DNA of 64,000 nucleotides from Limnohabitans sp. Bal53 (GTDB lineage Bacteria > Pseudomonadota > Gammaproteobacteria > Burkholderiales > Burkholderiaceae_C). Every line of letters begins with the position of its first letter. Position 1 is the first letter of the stretch. Positions 53,370 through 64,000 of the stretch are shown here, in pieces. The position numbers were made by a program, and so were the translations under genes. Under the pieces are notes generated by a model, which was given only the letters and a program-made list of their open reading frames with translations, was not told the origin of the DNA and made no database searches. The stretch covers positions 434,001 to 498,000 of the forward strand of contig NZ_NESH01000001.1 in the NCBI RefSeq assembly GCF_003063355.1. Reading direction: 5' to 3'.

Positions 53370-54665
53370 ATGACCGACCGCAACCAAACCCTTTTTGACC
53401 GCGCAGCCCAAGTGATCCCCGGTGGGGTCAACTCCCCTGTGCGTGCTTTCCGCGCCGTGGGCGGCACACCCCGCTTTGTGCAGCGCGCACAAGGCGCTTA
53501 TTTTTGGGACGCCAACGGCCAAAAATACATCGACTACATCGGCTCCTGGGGCCCGATGATCCTGGGCCATGGCCACCCCGCCGTGCTCGAAGCGGTGCAA
53601 AAAGCGGCTCTCGACGGCTTTTCATTTGGTGCACCCACCGAGCGTGAGATCGAGCTGGCCGAAGAAATCCTCAAGCATGTGCCGTCCATGGAAATGGTGC
53701 GCCTGGTCAGCTCGGGCACCGAAGCAGGCATGAGCGCCCTGCGCTTGGCACGCGGGGCCACTGGCCGCACCAAGTTCATCAAGTTCGAAGGCTGCTACCA
53801 CGGCCATGCCGACGCCCTGCTGGTCAAGGCCGGCTCGGGCCTGGCCACCTTTGGCAACCCCACCAGCGCGGGCGTACCGCCTGAAGTGGTGCGCGACACC
53901 TTGGTGCTCGAATACAACAACATCCAGCAGCTCGAAGAAGCCTTTGCCCTGCACGGCAAGGAGTTGGCCTGCGTGATGATCGAGCCGATTGCGGGCAACA
54001 TGAACTTTGTGCGCGCCAGCGTGCCCTTCATGACGCGCTGCCGCGAGCTGTGCTCCGAGCACGGTGCCTTGTTGGTGTTTGACGAAGTGATGTCGGGTTT
54101 TCGCGTGGCCCTGGGCAGTGCACAAAGCGTTTACGCCAAATTGATCCCCGGCTTCAAGCCAGACATGACGGTGCTGGGCAAAGTGATTGGCGGCGGCATG
54201 CCGCTGGCAGCCTTTGGCGGCCCGCGCGAGATCATGCGCCAATTGGCCCCGACCGGCCCGGTCTACCAGGCGGGCACCCTCAGCGGCAACCCGGTGGCCA
54301 CGGCTTGCGGCTTGGCCACCCTGCGCGAGATCGCCAAACCCGGCTTCTGGGATGCTTTGAGTGCCCGCACCCAAAGCCTGGTCGACGGACTCAAAGGCGC
54401 AGCCGCCAACGCAGGCGTGCCTTTCAGCGCCGATTGCCAAGGCGGCATGTTTGGCTTCTTCTTGTTGCCCGAGTTGGCCCAAAACTACGCCCAAGTCATG
54501 ACCAGTGACAGCCCCAAGTTCAACAAGCTGTTCCATGGTTTGCTGGGCGGCGGTGTCTACATCGCCCCCGCTTTGTACGAAGCTGGTTTTGTGAGTGCTG
54601 CGCACACCGAAGCCGACATTGCCGAGACGGTGCGGGTGGCCGGCGACGTGTTCAAAACCCTGTGA
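53370..54665 (+). CDS. hemL: Glutamate-1-semialdehyde 2,1-aminomutase
   Basis: 431 residues, a class III PLP aminotransferase fold. [11 protein letters not shown] and [20 protein letters not shown] open the protein; [34 protein letters not shown] and [17 protein letters not shown] with the PLP lysine follow. It makes 5-aminolevulinate from glutamate-1-semialdehyde for haem. Its pairing with thiD is frequent in Burkholderiales. Confidence 0.96.
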   Translation: MTDRNQTLFDRAAQVIPGGVNSPVRAFRAVGGTPRFVQRAQGAYFWDANGQKYIDYIGSWGPMILGHGHPAVLEAVQKAALDGFSFGAPTEREIELAEEILKHVPSMEMVRLVSSGTEAGMSALRLARGATGRTKFIKFEGCYHGHADALLVKAGSGLATFGNPTSAGVPPEVVRDTLVLEYNNIQQLEEAFALHGKELACVMIEPIAGNMNFVRASVPFMTRCRELCSEHGALLVFDEVMSGFRVALGSAQSVYAKLIPGFKPDMTVLGKVIGGGMPLAAFGGPREIMRQLAPTGPVYQAGTLSGNPVATACGLATLREIAKPGFWDALSARTQSLVDGLKGAAANAGVPFSADCQGGMFGFFLLPELAQNYAQVMTSDSPKFNKLFHGLLGGGVYIAPALYEAGFVSAAHTEADIAETVRVAGDVFKTL

Positions 54666-54754
54666 CTTTGCAGGAGCCCACCCCGAGGGCGATGGGCGTG
54701 GCACACGCCCCAAAACATATCGCCCGCAGCGTGGGCTTCTTGGGAGTGACGCTT

Positions 54755-55261
54755 GTGAAATTCCCGGTTTCATCTGATCTGGTCTTGGGCTCTTCCCTCA
54801 AAGCCGTCAGCTTGGCTGTGCTGTGCACAATAGGCGGCGCAGCAAAAGCCGAGTTCGATGCCAGCCGCCTGTGGGTCAACGCCGGGTTTTATTCGGCGCA
54901 CTTTGACACGAACAAAGGGCTGCGCAACGCCAACCCCGGCATCGGCGTCGAATACCGCATCGACGACACCTGGTCGGCCACAGCCGGGCGTTTTCTCAAC
55001 AGCAACAACGCCCACTCCAACTATGTGGGTGCTTATTACCAGCCCTGGACTTGGGCTGGCGTGAAGATGGGCGTGGTGGCCGGGGCTTTCAACGGCTATC
55101 CCAACGCTTATGAGGGCGGCTGGTTTCCCGCCCTCATCCCCACCGCCAGCCTGGAAGGCCAGCACTGGGGCCTGAACGTGGCGCTGGTGCCGCCGCTCAA
55201 AGACCGGCTCTATGGTGCGGTCAGTTTTCAGCTGAAATTTCGGTTTCAGTCAGGTCACTGA
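54755..55261 (+). CDS. Outer-membrane beta-barrel protein, unknown function
   Basis: 168 residues. A signal peptide ending AAKA-E is followed by alternating amphipathic strands such as RLWVNAGFYSAHFD, WSATAGRFLNSNNAHSNYV and LYGAVSFQLKFRF, with a terminal aromatic residue, as in eight-stranded outer-membrane barrels. The size resembles PagP-like or DUF-type barrels, but no family is assigned. The GTG at 54755 has GGAG 8 bases before it and gives a proper signal peptide; the frame is open to 54662. It overlaps the end of the toxin gene on the other strand by 7 bases. Confidence 0.6.
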   Translation: MKFPVSSDLVLGSSLKAVSLAVLCTIGGAAKAEFDASRLWVNAGFYSAHFDTNKGLRNANPGIGVEYRIDDTWSATAGRFLNSNNAHSNYVGAYYQPWTWAGVKMGVVAGAFNGYPNAYEGGWFPALIPTASLEGQHWGLNVALVPPLKDRLYGAVSFQLKFRFQSGH

Positions 55262-55758
55262 CTGGGCAGAACCCAGCAGCGTTCCAGTCCAAATCGCTCG
55301 AAGTCTCGATCAAAAGTGACCATGCGCAGGCCTGCGCTTTGGGCTGTGGCCGCCAGGCACATGTCGGTCCACAAGCGAATGGGCTGGGGCTCACCGCGAC
55401 GCCCCAGCAACTGCGCAATGGCGTCATCCAAACCGGGCGGGTCGGCCAGCAAACCCACAGCCGGCGTTTCCAACCATTGGCGGTACATGGCCATGGCCTG
55501 CGTCAGACTCAAAACATTGGGGCCCATCGCCCGGGGCTGCGAGAGCAAGCGCACCAAACCCATCATGGTGCTGCGGCAAAACCACAAAGGCGTTTCTGCT
55601 TCGCATGCCGATTGCCAATAGCGCATGGCCTCAGCGTGAAACGGGTGAGCGGCACTGCACAGCCCCACCCACACATTGACATCGAGCAAATCGCCCGCTG
55701 CCAATCGCCAGTTGGCCGAGGCCTCAGCCACGCCCCAAGAGCTGGATGGTTCGCTCAT
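55255..55758 (-). CDS. PIN-domain toxin (VapC type)
   Basis: 167 residues. The PIN domain shows LLDVNVWVGL (first acidic), the central RLWTDMCLAATAQ with the conserved Asp, and MVTFDRDFERFG (last acidic), the metal-binding set of VapC-like ribonucleases. About 20 residues precede the domain and the exact start is uncertain. It overlaps the antitoxin gene by 35 bases, so the antitoxin is translated first and the toxin is coupled. Confidence 0.82.
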   Translation of the reverse strand: MSEPSSSWGVAEASANWRLAAGDLLDVNVWVGLCSAAHPFHAEAMRYWQSACEAETPLWFCRSTMMGLVRLLSQPRAMGPNVLSLTQAMAMYRQWLETPAVGLLADPPGLDDAIAQLLGRRGEPQPIRLWTDMCLAATAQSAGLRMVTFDRDFERFGLERCWVLPSQ

Positions 55759-56008
55759 CGTCTTCCTCGTTGATCAAGTCGTACAGGTCGGCGTTGGTCA
55801 TTTGGCTCTCCGGCAGGGCCATGGGGCCTTGGCTTGGAATCACCGGCGGGCGCGCGAGAAATCGCTTTTGCGGGTCCACCACTTCGCGGGCGGTCAAGCC
55901 CCGCTCCACCAGCTCAATGACCAGGTCGCGCAGGGTCCGGCCCTCTTGGGCGGCCCGGGTTTTGAGGTGCTTGAACAGCGCGTCAGGAAAATCAAGTGAA
56001 GTACGCAT
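55724..56008 (-). CDS. Ribbon-helix-helix antitoxin partner of the PIN toxin
   Basis: 94 residues. The N-terminal MRTSLDFPDALFKHLKTRAA followed by EGRTLRDLVIELVERGL is a ribbon-helix-helix DNA-binding unit, and the acidic C terminus (NADLYDLINEEDDE) is suited to block the toxin active site. The ATG at 56008 begins the ribbon strand; the open frame to 56107 has no conservation. It lies upstream of and overlaps the toxin gene, the normal order for VapBC-like pairs. Confidence 0.82.
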   Translation of the reverse strand: MRTSLDFPDALFKHLKTRAAQEGRTLRDLVIELVERGLTAREVVDPQKRFLARPPVIPSQGPMALPESQMTNADLYDLINEEDDERTIQLLGRG

Positions 56009-56145
56009 GTCTGCATTTTTGCATGAACGCATAAAAATGCGCAAGACAGACCACCCAAGAGCCAAGGTGCACCCGGCAAAACGGCGATAATTCGCCCCTG
56101 CATTCACGTCCGGACCGGGCGCTTGCCCATCCCTCAGGACCCCCC

Positions 56146-56478
56146 ATGAAAAAGAATTTCCCCCTGCAAGCCGAAGGCAAGCACCCCGACCGCGTGCTCG
56201 AAGCCGTCAAACACGAAATCCGCAAATACTTCAAGCGCGAGCGCAACCGCGCCCTGCCCAAGGGCGTGGACTTTTGGGACTTTGACTGCAAGGTGGGCCT
56301 GAGCGCCGACAGCGCGGAAGTGGTGCGTGTGGGTGCCGTGATCGAAGCGGTAGATGCTGCGGCCAAAACAGGCGCTTCATCGGTGTATGTGGAGATTTTG
56401 AGCAAGCACGGCGTGCGCGTGATCAAGGCACAAGGCCTTGATGATCTGGATCAACCGGTCGATGACCACGGATATTGA
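56146..56478 (+). CDS. DUF6172-like conserved hypothetical protein
   Basis: 110 residues: MKKNFPLQAEGKHPDRVLEA, HEIRKYFKRERNRALPKG and VDFWDFDCKVG. The Lys/Arg-rich first half and this wording match a small conserved proteobacterial family (DUF6172) without known function. It stands alone with its own start context (GGACCCCCC before the ATG is a weak ribosome-binding site). Confidence 0.65.
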   Translation: MKKNFPLQAEGKHPDRVLEAVKHEIRKYFKRERNRALPKGVDFWDFDCKVGLSADSAEVVRVGAVIEAVDAAAKTGASSVYVEILSKHGVRVIKAQGLDDLDQPVDDHGY

Positions 56479-56591
56479 GTCGAAAAGCGACAGATCTTGC
56501 ATGGGTGAACGTCAGGTCTGCCATACATCGCCTGCCATACATCGCCATTCACCCTTGAGAAATCGGCATCAAAACAGCGTTTGTTTGCACG

Positions 56592-57506
56592 TCAATTGCG
56601 CGTGAACAGCCGCTCGATCACGCCCCGCATCCACTGCTGATCCGAGTCCTGCTCGGTACTGCTGTGCCAAACCAGGTTGACCTCGTACACAGGCGCGTCT
56701 TCGATGGTCCACATCTGCAACTGAACGCGCTGGCTCAGTTCGCGGGCGTACATCTCGGGCACGATGCACAGCAAATCGGTGTTTTGCGCCAGCTCGGCGA
56801 TCGCGCCAAAGTGGCGGGGACGCACCAGAATGCGGTCTTGCAGTTTCATGCCGGCCAGCATTTTTTCCACACTCCCATGGAAGGTCGCTGTGGGCGAGAC
56901 CACCACAAAATTCGCTTGCGCCAATTGCGCAGGGCTGAGCGTGCGCCCGCGCCCCCGGGGTGTGGGTGACCAGTCTTTGGAAGAGATGGCCATGTAGCGT
57001 TCTTTGAACAGCAACTGGCTGCGTATGCCCCGGTGTTGCGGCTTGAGGATGCCGATGGCCATGTCGATGTCTCGCGACTCCAGGGAAGCCGCCACTTGGG
57101 ATGCGTCCACCGACACATTGGACAAACTCGCATGCGGGGATTCGTGGCGCAGCGCCGAGGTCAGGCGCGGCAAAAACAAAATTTCACCCAAGTCGGACAA
57201 AGACAAACGCCAATGGCGCTGGCTGCTTTGGGCGTTGAAGGGCTGGTGGTTGAGCAGCAAGCTTTCCATGGCCAGCAATTGCGACTGCATGGCGGGCGCC
57301 AGTTGTTCACACAGCCGCGTGGGCTGCAAACCAGCGGGTGAGCGCACAAACAATTCATCGCCAAAAAATTCACGCAATCGGGCCAAAGCATTGCTGGTGG
57401 CAGGCTGAGACAAGGCCAGAGCCTTGCCCGCCGCCGTGACAGAGCTTGTGCGGTGGATGGCCACCAGCACCCGCAAAAGGTTCAGATCGAGTTGCCGAAA
57501 ATTCAT
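56592..57506 (-). CDS. LysR-family transcriptional regulator
   Basis: 304 residues. The N-terminal winged helix is DLNLLRVLVAIHRTSSVTAA with ALSQPATSNALARLREFFGD; the effector domain follows from about residue 90. The NodD/NahR-like wording (DELFVRSPAGLQPT) suggests an organic acid or aromatic coinducer. It is divergent from iorA (162 bases between starts), whose upstream region carries two inverted repeats, so it most likely controls the ior-TRAP cluster. The ATG at 57506 starts the conserved MNFRQLDLN. Confidence 0.92.
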   Translation of the reverse strand: MNFRQLDLNLLRVLVAIHRTSSVTAAGKALALSQPATSNALARLREFFGDELFVRSPAGLQPTRLCEQLAPAMQSQLLAMESLLLNHQPFNAQSSQRHWRLSLSDLGEILFLPRLTSALRHESPHASLSNVSVDASQVAASLESRDIDMAIGILKPQHRGIRSQLLFKERYMAISSKDWSPTPRGRGRTLSPAQLAQANFVVVSPTATFHGSVEKMLAGMKLQDRILVRPRHFGAIAELAQNTDLLCIVPEMYARELSQRVQLQMWTIEDAPVYEVNLVWHSSTEQDSDQQWMRGVIERLFTRN

Positions 57507-57558
57507 GCTGACCCCATGGCCCAAACAAATAAGGGTTGCCACTAATTATTCACAACAT

Positions 57559-57628
57559 CAATGTACACCATTGGAAGAATCCATTTGCACAGCCCCTGCA
57601 GCTGGCCTACATTGAAATCCATTCAATG
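57559..57628 (+). promoter_or_regulatory. iorA promoter with two LysR-type inverted repeats
   Basis: TTGCAC (57585-57590), 17 bases, then TACATT (57608-57613) is a good sigma-70 promoter. CAATG-TACAC-CATTG (57559-57573) lies upstream of the -35, and CATTGAA-ATCCA-TTCAATG (57610-57628), which contains a T-N11-A motif, covers the -10 and start region. Two sites in these positions are typical of LysR-type recognition and activation sites. Confidence 0.6.
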
Positions 57629-57668
57629 GGTCACTGAGGGGTTCCAAGCCCCGTGAAAGGTTGCGGGC

Positions 57669-59812
57669 ATGGCTGAGCGCTCATTTGTTCAAGAAGTTCA
57701 AAAACTGCGCTTGGGCGATGGCGATGAGTTCCATGGCGAAGGCATTTTGGCCGTGACCAAGGCTTTGCTGCAGTCGGGCGTGTCGTATGTGGCGGGCTAC
57801 CAGGGTGCACCGATCTCGCACCTGATGGATGTGCTGACCGACGCCAACGACATCCTGCAAGAGCTGGGCGTGCATTTTGAGCACAGCGCCTCAGAAGCCA
57901 CGGCCGCCGCCACTTTGGCCGCCTCGGTCAATTACCCTTTGCGAGGCGCGGTCACCTTCAAATCCACCGTGGGCACCAATGTGGCGTCGGACGCGTTGGC
58001 CAATCTGGCTTCGGGTGGCGTCACCGGTGGGGCCATGCTGATCGTGGGCGAGGACTACGGCGAAGGCTCCAGCATCATGCAAGAGCGCTCGCACGCCTTT
58101 GCCATGAAGTCGCAGGTCTGGCTGATCGACCCACGCCCCAATTTGCCCAGCATCGTTCACGCGGTGGAAAAAGGCTTTGAGTTGTCCGAGGCCAGCAACA
58201 CCCCCGTGATGCTGGAGTTGCGCATCCGAGCTTGCCATGTGCATGGCCGCTTTCCCACCCGTGACAACGTGCGGCCCCAGTTCACACTCAAGGATGCGAT
58301 CGAGAACCCCAAACGCGATGTCAACCGCATCGTGCTGCCACCGGCCAGCTACCTGCATGAACAAGAAAAAACCCACAAGCGCTGGCCCGCGGCGGTCCAA
58401 TTCATTCAGGAACACCAGCTCAACGAATTCTTTTCTGAAGGCGCGCAGGACTTTGGCATCGTGCTGCAAGGCGGCCTGTACAACGGCGTGGTGCGCGCCC
58501 TTCAGTTGCTGGGCCTGGCAGACGACTTCGGCCAAACCGACATCCCGCTGTACGTCCTCAACATCACCTACCCGTTGGTGGACGACGAATTCAAGCGCTT
58601 TTGCACAGGCAAGCGTGGCTTGCTGGTGGTCGAAGAAGGCCAGCCCGATTTCATCGAACAAAACATCCACAGCATCCTGCACAAAGCGGGCTTGAGCACC
58701 GAGGTGCACGGCAAGGATGTGTTGCCCATGGGCGGCGAATACACCGGTGGGGTGGTGCTGAAAGGCATCCGGGCGTTCATCGCGCAATACGCAGCGCACC
58801 TGCTGCCTGCAACGGTGCCCGCAGTTCAAGCAAGCAACCAACTGGCGATCAGCGAAGCCGTGGCCCAGGTGCACCCTCGCCCACCCTCGTTTTGCACCGG
58901 TTGCCCCGAACGGCCCATCTTCACGGCCATCAAGATGATCGAGAAAGAGCTGGGCCAGCACCATGTCAGCTGCGACATCGGCTGCCACCTGTTTTCGATC
59001 CTTCCGCCCTTCAACATCGGTGCCACCACCATGGGCTATGGCTTGGGCTGGGCAGGAGCATCGGCTTTCAACACCAACGAGACGAGCAAACGCACCGTCT
59101 CCATCATGGGCGACGGGGGCTTTTGGCACAACGGCCTGACCAGCGGTGTGGGCAACGCAGTGTTCAACCAGTCCGACAACTTGCTGCTGGTGGTGGACAA
59201 CGGTTATTCGGCCGCCACCGGCGGGCAGGATGTGCTTTCCTCCAAAGCCATCAACCCGATTCGCAACACCAACAACCCGATAGAAAAAGCCGTGCGCGGC
59301 GTGGGTGTCGAGTGGGTCAAGACCGTGACCAACACCTACAGCCTGGACCAAATGCGCCAGGCTTTGCGTGACGCCCTGACCACCCAGCAGCAAGGCCCCA
59401 AGGTGATCGTGGCGCAAAGCGAGTGCATGCTCAACCGTCAGCGCCGCGTCAAGCCGCTGATTCGCCAGCGCATCCAAAAAGGCGAACGCGTGGTGCGCGA
59501 GCGCTTTGGCATCGACCCCGACACCTGCACCGGCGATCACTCGTGCATTCGCCTGTCGGGCTGCCCATCGCTGAGCATCAAGCCCAACCCCGATCCGCTG
59601 CGCCAAGACCCGGTGGCCGCTGTGGCCGACAGCTGCGTGGGCTGTGGCCTGTGCGGCGAGGTCGCGCACGCGGCGGTGCTTTGCCCTTCGTTTTACCGGG
59701 CCGAGATCATCAACAACCCCAGCGCCTGGGACCGCTTCAAACAAGGCCTGCGCCAGCGGGTCATTGGCTGGCTGCAAAACCGCATCGAGCGCCGTCTGGA
59801 AGGCATTGCCGC

Positions 59813-59816
<4 letters not shown>
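57669..59816 (+). CDS. iorA: Indolepyruvate ferredoxin oxidoreductase, alpha-like subunit
   Basis: 715 residues. The TPP-binding part includes GYGLGWAGASAFN and SIMGDGGFWHNG, and the pyruvate-oxidoreductase part has AGYQGAPISHLMDVL and VGEDYGEGSSIMQERS. FCTGCPERP is a conserved cysteine motif. The C terminus has ferredoxin-type clusters in CTGDHSCIRLSGCPSLSI and SCVGCGLCGEVAHAAVLCP. It converts aryl-pyruvates to acyl-CoA and reduced ferredoxin. It overlaps iorB by 4 bases. Confidence 0.92.
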
Positions 59817-62926
<3,110 letters not shown>

Positions 62927-62969
62927 ATCTGTTGCCCATGTTTTTATTGGTCCCGTCTGGAGTCTGCAC

Positions 62970-64000
62970 ATGAGCAGTTGGCAAATCGCAGCCTGGTTGA
63001 TGTTGGGCGGCTCCACCCTGCTGCTGTTCATGGGCATGCCTGTGGCGCTGACTTTTTTGGGCATCAACATCATCGGGGCCGTGCTCTACATGGGGGGTGA
63101 GCCCGGTCTGGTGCAATTGGTGCGCAACAGCGTGGGTTCGGTCACGGCCTTTGCGCTCACGCCCATTCCGCTGTTCGTACTGATGGGCGAGATTTTGTTT
63201 CATACCGGTTTGGCTGTGAAGGTGATCGACGGCATTGAGCGTCTGATCGTGCGCGTGCCTGGACGCCTGGCGGTGGTAGCGGTGGTGGCGGGCACGGTGT
63301 TTTCGGCCATCTCAGGCTCCACCATTGCCACCACGGCCATGCTGGGGGCGCTGATGCTGCCCGTGATGCTGGCACGCGGTTACCACCCCACCATGGCAAC
63401 AGGCCCGATCATGGCGATTGGCGCTGTGGACATGCTGATTCCGCCTTCGGCCTTGACGGTCTTGCTGGGCTCTTTGTCTGGGATTTCCATCTCCAAACTC
63501 TTGCTGGGCGGCATCATGCCAGGGCTGATCCTGTCGGTGGCCTGTGTGGTCTGGATTGTGGTGCGGGTGCGCCTGAGTCCCCATTTGGCCCCGGAAGACC
63601 CCAACGCAGAGCAACACCACGGCTGGGCACGCTGGCGTTTGTTTTTTGCCTATGTGTTGCCCACGCTCTCCATCTTTGCCGTGGTCGTGGGGGCCTTGGT
63701 CGCAGGCTGGGCGACGCCCACCGAGTGCGCGGCGCTCGGGGCCTTTGCCACCATGGTGTTGGCAGCGCTTTATGGCAAGCTGCGCTGGGAAGCCGTGCTC
63801 AAGGCGCTCAAGGGCACAGCGGGCATCTCCGGCATGATCTTGTTCATCATTTTGGGGGCCACCACCTTCGCGCAAATTCTGTCATTCTCCGGGGCCAGCT
63901 CGGGCTTGGTGCAGCTCATTACAGGGCAAGGCCTGTCCACAGAGCACATCCTGATCGGCATGATGCTGTTCCTGATCTTCTTGGGCATCTTCATCGATCA
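62970..64000 (+). CDS. TRAP transporter large permease (DctM type), partial
   Basis: 343 codons are visible and the gene runs off the right edge without a stop. It starts MSSWQIAAWLMLGGSTLLLF; ALTPIPLFVLMGEILFHTG, SAISGSTIATTAMLGALMLP and MAIGAVDMLIPPSALTVLLG are typical DctM motifs, and ATPTECAALGAFATMV marks the second half. The start is 43 bases after dctQ, so the whole iorAB-dctPQM set is probably one transcription unit. Confidence 0.92.
   Translation, partial: MSSWQIAAWLMLGGSTLLLFMGMPVALTFLGINIIGAVLYMGGEPGLVQLVRNSVGSVTAFALTPIPLFVLMGEILFHTGLAVKVIDGIERLIVRVPGRLAVVAVVAGTVFSAISGSTIATTAMLGALMLPVMLARGYHPTMATGPIMAIGAVDMLIPPSALTVLLGSLSGISISKLLLGGIMPGLILSVACVVWIVVRVRLSPHLAPEDPNAEQHHGWARWRLFFAYVLPTLSIFAVVVGALVAGWATPTECAALGAFATMVLAALYGKLRWEAVLKALKGTAGISGMILFIILGATTFAQILSFSGASSGLVQLITGQGLSTEHILIGMMLFLIFLGIFID

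Overview
The window is GC-rich (roughly 60-65% by eye) and reads as the chromosome of a betaproteobacterium, most likely Burkholderiales/Comamonadaceae. The evidence is the gene set: a class I PyrR-PyrB-PyrC' cluster downstream of YqgE and RuvX, two tripartite TRAP transporters, fused indolepyruvate oxidoreductase genes, SuhB, TrmJ-CysE, DUF2239 and a glnS of bacterial type. No rRNA or tRNA gene, phage or intact insertion sequence was recognised. About 50 protein genes are supported; most are core metabolism.

Layout. 0-5.5 kb: a partial lysine/alanine-rich protein, then on the minus strand sixA-ppk1 (polyphosphate; ppk1 has a Pho-box-like promoter), an LpxH-like phosphoesterase overlapping an OlsB-like N-acyltransferase, and a PhnZ-like HD oxygenase. 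5.5-11.8 kb: Nudix hydrolase, ABM-domain protein, MarR regulator divergent from a fumarylacetoacetate-hydrolase-family enzyme, then a dctPQM TRAP operon behind a TetR-type palindrome and a second Nudix gene. 11.8-18.2 kb: acyl-CoA synthetase, DNA primase and cysE, separated by two tandem-repeat arrays (six 81-bp units between the divergent genes, eight 147-bp REP-hairpin units between the convergent genes). 18.2-35 kb: trmJ, suhB, a CorC/HlyC-type protein, a rhodanese, mutS, an Anbu proteasome-like peptidase, an alpha/beta hydrolase carrying an in-frame repeat insertion, uppP, a DUF2306 protein, a secreted hydrolase, a LytS/LytTR two-component pair, a retropepsin-like protease, an MFS exporter, a DUF2239 protein and an Arg/Glu/Asp-rich exported protein.

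35-42.5 kb is the accessory zone. Intact glnS is followed by a diverged, broken second copy of its own 3' end, then an AT-rich 558-residue P-loop ATPase with a C-terminal zinc ribbon (foreign base composition and the best candidate for an undescribed system). Next comes a graveyard: an IS3-type orfA remnant abutting an hsdR fragment, a dnaN 5' fragment, an orphan MbcA/ParS-like antitoxin, an intact TumE-TumA toxin-antitoxin pair bracketed by two broken DUF924 copies, and a DUF2442-like remnant.

42.5-64 kb returns to core genes: divergent fbpB/fbpC iron ABC genes (the ATPase has a cysteine-rich tail), an acyltransferase, pyrC' (a pseudo-dihydroorotase lacking zinc ligands)-pyrB-pyrR-ruvX-yqgE, photolyase abutting a 56-residue rubredoxin, thiD-hemL, an outer-membrane barrel protein, a VapC-type toxin with its antitoxin, a DUF6172 protein, and a LysR-regulated iorA-iorB-dctP-dctQ-dctM cluster that probably imports and oxidatively decarboxylates aryl-pyruvate-like acids. 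The last gene runs off the window.
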